This document shows, piece after piece, positions 59,308-64,000 of a stretch of 64,000 bases of DNA. The DNA is taken from IMG/VR virus record IMGVR_UViG_3300042485_000398, positions 53,296-117,295 of that record. One strand, written 5' to 3'. The stretch comes from a virus. The position numbers were made by a program, and so were the translations under genes. The first letter of the stretch is position 1. Each line of letters starts with the position of its first letter. The notes beneath the pieces are model-generated. The model ran no database searches. It saw only the letters and a list, made by a program, of their open reading frames with translations, and was not told the DNA's origin.

Positions 59308-60736
59308 TACATGGTCCAGTCGTGCATGTTATTTCCATTTTCGCAGAGTCGGCGGCAGTCAAGTTATTTTGTGTGACAGTTACACCAATTCCAGGACTAT
59401 TTAGTAAAAGTTGAAATTGCTTCATAGAAGAACCCAATTGAGTAACCGATGCAGTAACTCCACCAAATGGTGCGCTGATATCCAGAAAATGGTTAGCAGT
59501 TCCCTGTTGTAAGGTACTGATATTATTAGCATTTCCTAACGCATTGATAAACAACGATTTTCCTCCAGCATCTTTTTGTTGAGCCGAGATTTGATTGCCA
59601 AGTCCATTGGTGATAATCTCGGCATATTTGCTGCCTTGTTGTTGCGTCAATGACACTACGTTGTTATCACCAGTAACGGAAACTTCTGCTAAGTTCTTGC
59701 CGATTGGTGTAGTTGCTGTTCCTTGATTAATAGTAACGCTGTTACCACTACCATTGATAGTCATTGCTTGTGCGCCATTTACGCCACGGATTTGGTTCTG
59801 CTTAGAGGACTGTTCGATGTAAACAGAATTGCTAGAACCAGTTACATTGATGTAGATAGAGTTTTGTGTGATCGCATTAGTTTGATTAATCTTCAATGAT
59901 TGGTTTGCACTGATAGAAGCGAGAGGATATGTCGGTTCAGGTGGTGCAGGTGCAGGAGGTGGCGGCGCAGAAGAACCAGCATTCGGTTGAACTGGAGTAA
60001 ATGCTGTTCCATTCAGCGAGGTACTACCTTGTAACTGATCAATAAACAAAATTGGCGATAATGAAGTATCACCGAGATTGAATGATGCAAATCCTAGATT
60101 ATAGTTACCATCAGCAGGAACAGTAAACACTGCGACTTGCCAACCTGTTGCACCATATGAGTTTGTAGAATAGTTACCTGTTCCTGGATTCGTAAACCCA
60201 AGTAGCGCATAGTTCTGCGTAAGACCATTGACAGTTGGTGTTCCTGGACCGCCAGTAAGAGTTATGATTGAACCATCATTGAATGGAACGTAATCGGTCG
60301 AAAGATATTGCCACGCAAAGGTATATGTTACACCTGCCTGCAATGCTACGCTTCTTCTAACCCAAGATGCGTTAGTTGGAGTTGAGTTTCCACCAAGAGA
60401 TGTAAGATAGGATCTGATACTAGAAATGTCGGATCCTTGTAAACCAAGCGATGTCATGGCAGGGTCGAAGTTGACTGACCCTGCTCCTGCTTGAACAGCA
60501 AGCATGTAAGAACCATATGGCGTAACTGTCCAACACTTACCGCCACCTGGACAATAGTTAGTCATTCCAGTTGTAACTTGAGAACCTGAACCGTTTGGAC
60601 TCCAACTGTTTCTTAGAGTTGTTGACCCATTACTGACAGTCCATTCGGTATAGTTACCGTTTTCAAATCCAAGGTTTGTTTGTGCGAACGCTGGTATCGT
60701 AAAGAATAGTAAAAATAAAGCAATTAGTTTTTTCAT
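59282..60736 (-). CDS. Secreted curlin-repeat protein with N-terminal beta-sandwich
   Basis: The 484-residue protein has a signal peptide (MKKLIALFLLFFTIPAFA, cut before QT). Residues 20-245 form a beta-rich domain with Trp and Asn similar to carbohydrate-binding-like folds (ENGNYTEWTVSNGSTTLRNS). After a Pro/Ala linker (APPPPAPAPPEP, about 260) the C-terminal part shows curlin-type repeats, such as GSGNSVTINQG, GDNNVVSLTQQQG, GLGNQISAQQKD and GNANNISTLQQG, with the alternating Asn/Gln spacing of CsgA/CsgB. It would be secreted through CsgG. Known curlins are about 150 residues; the extra domain is unusual. It overlaps the cyclase gene by 26 bases. Confidence 0.75.
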   Translation of the reverse strand: MKKLIALFLLFFTIPAFAQTNLGFENGNYTEWTVSNGSTTLRNSWSPNGSGSQVTTGMTNYCPGGGKCWTVTPYGSYMLAVQAGAGSVNFDPAMTSLGLQGSDISSIRSYLTSLGGNSTPTNASWVRRSVALQAGVTYTFAWQYLSTDYVPFNDGSIITLTGGPGTPTVNGLTQNYALLGFTNPGTGNYSTNSYGATGWQVAVFTVPADGNYNLGFASFNLGDTSLSPILFIDQLQGSTSLNGTAFTPVQPNAGSSAPPPPAPAPPEPTYPLASISANQSLKINQTNAITQNSIYINVTGSSNSVYIEQSSKQNQIRGVNGAQAMTINGSGNSVTINQGTATTPIGKNLAEVSVTGDNNVVSLTQQQGSKYAEIITNGLGNQISAQQKDAGGKSLFINALGNANNISTLQQGTANHFLDISAPFGGVTASVTQLGSSMKQFQLLLNSPGIGVTVTQNNLTAADSAKMEITCTTGPCNGYSYTKN

Positions 60737-61878
60737 CTTGCACCTGTTTCTTGCATCACAGTTATATTACCCTGTGGTCTACCAGTTCCCGATGTTGTCC
60801 ACTTATCGTCCATAAAGTTATAGACATCTACTAATCCGTTTTGAACGGATACAACTTGTGCTTCGTTACCCTTCTCTAACCAGATAGTAACTGCCTGTTG
60901 TCTGTCATCTGATAGTCGAGTATACACCCAACCGACCTGAACGTTCTTCTTGAATGTCGGCGACACATTAGTATAAACTGTTTCCGCTGGTTTACTACCT
61001 TCGTTAAACTCAGCATAAACTTCTAGAAGTTCTTGTGGTGTTGCTTGGCGAAGCATGGCAACAGTAACTTGTTCTGTATTATCATTCGTGCCTGCATCTG
61101 GATCCTTATTGTCATCCGATGCTGCTTTTGCTGGGTTAGTGAATTTCTTTAAACTATCTCTAGCAAGTTGAAGTAAACTCTGACCATCATCTGTTTCCAA
61201 CGGAACAATTTGAACGTTGTTATCTAATGTCTTAATCAAAGGATTAATGATTACTGGTGGAGCAGGAGGAGCAAAATTGTTTTCTACAACTGTTGCTTGG
61301 AATGGTTGGTTTAACGTAACTACGCCAGATGCAGTTATTACATCGATTGAACCGTTAGGACATTCGGCAGTTTGTTTTGTGATGTCCAATTCGTTATAGC
61401 ATTCGGGAACCAGCACGACCGTAGAACGACCTGCTTCATCAACCGACATAACGAAGTCTGTGCCACGAACTGCGATAGTAGCAGTCGGTGTGCGAATGTT
61501 TACGCCTCGTGGGTTTGTTTTTGCGACTTTGCCTGATGCGTATCTGACGGTGCCAAGCGCGACCCGAAGTCCAAGTTTGCCCTTCGTCTTCCCTCCCCCA
61601 TCATACACAAAGTCATCCACAAGAAGGCGAGAGTTTTCTGTAATATTAACGGTAGTCGAGTCATTGAATGTAATCCTAAATCTGCCTTGACTGTTTGTTG
61701 AAACAGTGTCCATCTTTTGAACTCGTGCACCCTTAGATGCAACTGTAGTCTTGGCGCCACGCTTAATAGCACCACCTCCTCTGAAATCTGTTATCGACCC
61801 AATATCCGCAAAGGCAGGAGTCGATAACAGAAATATCAGTAGAAGATTAGTGACCAGTTTTGATATTAAACGTGCCAT
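60733..61878 (-). CDS. FecR-domain exported protein
   Basis: The 381-residue protein begins MARLISKLVTNLLLIFLLST with a signal peptide ending AFA. A FecR domain follows (GARVQKMDTVSTNSQGRFRI, NITENSRLLVDDFVYDGGGK, GVNIRTPTATIAVRGTDF) at about residues 45-150. The rest is acidic and Ala/Asn-rich without known motif. FecR domains sense or transmit signals at the cell envelope and are often encoded beside CHASE2 cyclases in proteobacteria, as far as I recall. I start at ATG 61878 because the longer frame begins with GTG. It overlaps the following curlin-like gene by 4 bases (ATGA type). Confidence 0.8.
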   Translation of the reverse strand: MARLISKLVTNLLLIFLLSTPAFADIGSITDFRGGGAIKRGAKTTVASKGARVQKMDTVSTNSQGRFRITFNDSTTVNITENSRLLVDDFVYDGGGKTKGKLGLRVALGTVRYASGKVAKTNPRGVNIRTPTATIAVRGTDFVMSVDEAGRSTVVLVPECYNELDITKQTAECPNGSIDVITASGVVTLNQPFQATVVENNFAPPAPPVIINPLIKTLDNNVQIVPLETDDGQSLLQLARDSLKKFTNPAKAASDDNKDPDAGTNDNTEQVTVAMLRQATPQELLEVYAEFNEGSKPAETVYTNVSPTFKKNVQVGWVYTRLSDDRQQAVTIWLEKGNEAQVVSVQNGLVDVYNFMDDKWTTSGTGRPQGNITVMQETGAR

Positions 61879-62620
61879 TTGATCCCACACTATTAATATT
61901 GATCACAGTTTCAGATGCACCATACTGTTGTGTTGTTACAGTGTTTAGCGAACCTGTCAGGTTTACATATAGTGAGTGACCGAATGTTCCACCGAGATCG
62001 GTTTGTGTAACATCAAAGTCATTGTAGTTGCCTGTCACCAGAATAGTTTGTGACGCATTTGGTGATAGTGCATCCATGTTGATTGTGTTATTGTTACCGT
62101 TGAAATCCATCGAGTTGCGGATATTAGCACCCGAACCACGGAAAACAAAAGCATTGTTGTTACCAGTGAACTTGGCATTCATGTCGAGTTGATTACATGA
62201 GGAGTCAGACTCTTCTGTTCCACAACGAATAGTAGCAGTGTTCAAATCGCCAATTTGACGAATTGTTACATCGGCGATTCCTTGTGCTCCTGTATCGGAT
62301 ACGACACCCATATAAAGTTGGTTTCCATTGCCTGTCTGTATTGCGATAACGCTCTGGTTATCACCACGTAGGTAAATAGGATCAAGAGTAGAACCGATAA
62401 CGTTAGCAGTACCAGTTTGAACGATGTTAACATCTACGTTACCCCCTTCTTGATCGATATATACCTTATTTGTTGTTGCAACAGTATTCGCTTCTGTTTC
62501 ATTTGGCGAAGTTGTTACAATTGCTGGAGGAGTTGGTGCTGTTGGCAGCACAGTTTGTGCAATCACAGATGTTCCATAACAAAGAGCAGCGCCAACGAAT
62601 AAAAACTTACTTAGTTTCAT
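61847..62620 (-). CDS. Secreted curlin-repeat protein
   Basis: The 257-residue protein (start ATG 62620 after AAAGGAAAC) has a signal peptide (MKLSKFLFVGAALCYGTSVIA). Curlin-type repeats follow: GGNVDVNIVQTGTANVIG, GDNQSVIAIQTGNGNQLYMG, GIADVTIRQIGDLNTATIR, FNGNNNTINMD and GSLNTVTTQQYG. It has Cys at two positions near residues 134-143 (CGTEESDSSCNQ). It would be translocated by the adjacent CsgG and might form fibres or a plug. The gene overlaps CsgG and FecR genes by 14 and 32 bases. Whether it polymerises cannot be read from sequence. Confidence 0.78.
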   Translation of the reverse strand: MKLSKFLFVGAALCYGTSVIAQTVLPTAPTPPAIVTTSPNETEANTVATTNKVYIDQEGGNVDVNIVQTGTANVIGSTLDPIYLRGDNQSVIAIQTGNGNQLYMGVVSDTGAQGIADVTIRQIGDLNTATIRCGTEESDSSCNQLDMNAKFTGNNNAFVFRGSGANIRNSMDFNGNNNTINMDALSPNASQTILVTGNYNDFDVTQTDLGGTFGHSLYVNLTGSLNTVTTQQYGASETVININSVGSNGTFNIKTGH

Positions 62621-63431
62621 TTGTTGTTTCCTTTTGTTTGAATCTCCATAGATTTTTGGTTTCACCATCCTTGATTAACTCAACAACGGCCGTTTCTATG
62701 GCAGAACGGATCGCATAACTACCTGCTTCATTACTTGTTTGTTGTCCATCAAATTCAAACGCTTTAGTTGCCATGTCGAAGAATGTGAATGCAGTTATCC
62801 CCTCAGATGTAGAGAGAACAGTTTTCTCTACAGTAACCGAATTGAGAACTTCACCAGTCTGGACAGAAACTAGACGAAGACTAACTGTAACTTGGTCTTG
62901 TGTGTATTGCTGGTATGGACCGACGCCAAGGAATCTAGCGCCAGTACCACCAGTTTTAATGTTAGAGTTATAGTCAATGATACCACCTTCTATGATGATA
63001 CCTGCAACCTTTAGTGGTGGAAGAGGTTCGGCAGATTCACCTGAAATCTGTTCGCGCATCTGGCGAACAAGTTGACGTTCTTTAATCAGCGAATCAATAC
63101 CAACACGCTCAACAGGGATAAACCACTTACCATTGCCCGTATCTTGTAAAGTCTTAATCAGATATGCATCTGCACCTTGGGTAACCGCAGTAGAGAAACT
63201 TGCGAGAGTCGAAGATGGTTTACGTTGACCAGTTCTATCAGTAAATGAATACAACGCAATAGGAATTGGTTGACCATCAAGTTCTGGTAAATTTTTAAAA
63301 AGTTTTGGATTAGCAAAACGCTTGACTTCTGCATCGTCTCTGAATAGATATGATTGGTTAGCAGTAGGATGAAGCGCACCAACGCAACCAGAAAGAACGA
63401 GTAAAAGTGGAAGGAGAATTAACTTTTTCAT
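62607..63431 (-). CDS. csgG: CsgG-like curli secretion lipoprotein
   Basis: The 274-residue protein has a lipoprotein signal (MKKLILLPLLLVLSGC, lipobox LSGC, Cys16). It matches CsgG throughout: IPIALYSFTDRTGQRKPSST, LASFSTAVTQGADAYLIKTL, WFIPVERVGIDSLIKERQLV, IIIEGGIIDYNSNIKTGGTG, ARFLGVGPYQQYTQDQVTVS and LRLVSVQTGEVLNSVTVEKT. CsgG forms a nonameric outer-membrane pore that secretes curlins. The length is close to E. coli CsgG (277). It is followed by a curlin-like gene and preceded by csgF, the usual curli gene set. In a phage a lysis or secretion role is possible. Confidence 0.93.
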   Translation of the reverse strand: MKKLILLPLLLVLSGCVGALHPTANQSYLFRDDAEVKRFANPKLFKNLPELDGQPIPIALYSFTDRTGQRKPSSTLASFSTAVTQGADAYLIKTLQDTGNGKWFIPVERVGIDSLIKERQLVRQMREQISGESAEPLPPLKVAGIIIEGGIIDYNSNIKTGGTGARFLGVGPYQQYTQDQVTVSLRLVSVQTGEVLNSVTVEKTVLSTSEGITAFTFFDMATKAFEFDGQQTSNEAGSYAIRSAIETAVVELIKDGETKNLWRFKQKETTNETK

Positions 63432-63440
63432 AACGTCTCC

Positions 63441-63890
63441 TTAGAATGCAAACGTAGCAATAGGAACGACAACAACCGTAGTATTGCCATTCTTATCAAC
63501 TACTGTTAGAGTAACTTCGGTGCCAGTCTTGACATAACTTACAGAGTTACCATCGAGATTGAATGTTCCCGTGGTTGCTGTTCCGCCTTCTGCGAACAGA
63601 TTGTTAGAAAGTTGTGTTGCAAGTTGTGCGTAAACCTGAGAGGTAAAGAGTGCCATGAATTTAGCAAGAGGAGTATTTGATGCCTCTGCCCTTATCAGTG
63701 CCGCTTTCGCTGCTTCGGCATCCTTAATTGCCTGCTCACGCGAACGCTCTTGCGCATCGATTGATTGCACATGCGAAGACCACCCATAACCAGTAAAGGA
63801 AGGTGATTTAAACTGTTGAACAATTGGATCCGCGTATGCTGGACTACTTAGACTTAGTAGCGTCAGGAGCACCATCGCTCGTTTTAGCAT
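63441..63890 (-). CDS. csgF: CsgF-like curli accessory protein
   Basis: The 149-residue protein has a signal peptide (MLKRAMVLLTLLSLSSPAYA), then VQQFKSPSFTGYGWSSHVQS, corresponding to CsgF FQFRNPNFGGNP, a helix (FMALFTSQVYAQLATQLSNN) and a C-terminal strand set (VTLTVVDKNGNTTVVVVPIA) matching CsgF. In bacteria CsgF caps the CsgG pore and helps nucleation. The central Ala/Glu/Arg-rich helix (SREQAIKDAEAAKAALIRAE) is longer than in E. coli. It lies nine bases ahead of csgG. Confidence 0.88.
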   Translation of the reverse strand: MLKRAMVLLTLLSLSSPAYADPIVQQFKSPSFTGYGWSSHVQSIDAQERSREQAIKDAEAAKAALIRAEASNTPLAKFMALFTSQVYAQLATQLSNNLFAEGGTATTGTFNLDGNSVSYVKTGTEVTLTVVDKNGNTTVVVVPIATFAF

Positions 63891-63981
63891 CTTTCTCTTC
63901 CTTTTTGTTTTTGTTGTCAGAAGAAAAATTTAAATCAAAGGAAAATACTTTAAGGATCTCAATCTTTAGATTTAGTGTCAT
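63844..63981 (-). CDS. Small ORF ahead of csgF
   Basis: The 45-residue ORF begins MTLNLKIEILKVFSFDLNFS and ends with a Lys/Glu/Asp-rich tail. It overlaps csgF by 47 bases and has GAGG 10 bases before its ATG. It is not CsgE by length. A short hydrophobic beta start and a charged tail are visible. It could be a leader or coupling peptide. The support is limited to the ribosome binding site and location. Confidence 0.45.
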   Translation of the reverse strand: MTLNLKIEILKVFSFDLNFSSDNKNKKEEKDAKTSDGAPDATKSK

Positions 63982-64000
63982 TACTGTGATCCTCTTTTAT

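Noticed and set aside
1-64000. Integrase, attachment sites or insertion sequences that would mark a prophage
   Set aside because: No recombinase, transposase, inverted-repeat pair or flanking host genes were seen. The gene set fits a lytic T4-like phage.

Overview
The window is a contiguous piece of a T4-like myovirus genome, most likely marine and infecting a Gram-negative bacterium. Baseplate, tail, head-completion and DNA-replication genes follow T4-like order (gp4, gp48, gp53, a gp27-like hub, a split gp5, gp25, gp6, a gp7-like protein, gp8, gp26, gp51, gp32, gp59, gp33). Exact T4-type late promoters (TATAAATA) lie ahead of several of them. PhoH, a SleB-type hydrolase, an A-type Fe-S carrier, a NodU-type carbamoyltransferase and twitch-type radical SAM proteins resemble the gene content of cyanophage- and pelagiphage-like myoviruses. 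A circularly permuted (two-piece) tmRNA, typical of alphaproteobacteria, together with CsgG/CsgF homologues fits an alphaproteobacterial host such as SAR11. The host assignment is inference.

Layout. 0-4.6 kb: three glycosyltransferase-like genes, a methyltransferase-like gene, an oxygenase-like gene and two coiled-coil proteins; the first gene is cut by the left edge. 4.6-30.9 kb (minus strand): virion genes, from a repeat-rich fibre protein through a 2067-residue structural protein to the baseplate wedge, spike and hub. 30.9-36.0 kb (plus strand): gp4, tail-tube and hub-assembly genes and a probable tape measure, closed by a bidirectional terminator. 36.0-42.2 kb (minus strand): gp32, gp59, gp33, a DNA methyltransferase-like gene, SleB, the tmRNA locus, a methyltransferase, an A-type Fe-S carrier, an exonuclease and PhoH.

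42.1-56.9 kb (minus strand) looks like one long, tightly packed operon. It runs from a consensus sigma70 promoter near 56.9 kb to a hairpin terminator near 42.15 kb. It holds eight radical SAM genes of three sequence types, two SGNH-like proteins, a NodU-like carbamoyltransferase and small conserved genes, nearly all overlapping by 1-20 bases. Its product is unknown. The Fe-S carrier and a Bfd-like ferredoxin nearby could help supply clusters to these enzymes.

57.2-64.0 kb (minus strand) is a second compact operon entering from beyond the right edge: a small ORF, CsgF, CsgG, a curlin-repeat protein, a FecR-domain protein, a second curlin-repeat protein and a full-length CHASE2 adenylate cyclase. 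It resembles a bacterial curli-secretion and cAMP-signalling module carried by a phage.

The most unusual locus is 39.2-39.7 kb. A permuted tmRNA has its acceptor and coding pieces separated by a 133-base intervening segment. That segment holds the ribosome binding site, start and cysteine motif of a 57-codon Bfd-like ferredoxin gene, whose 3' end overlaps the tmRNA coding piece. Making tmRNA and translating the ferredoxin therefore look mutually exclusive on any one transcript.
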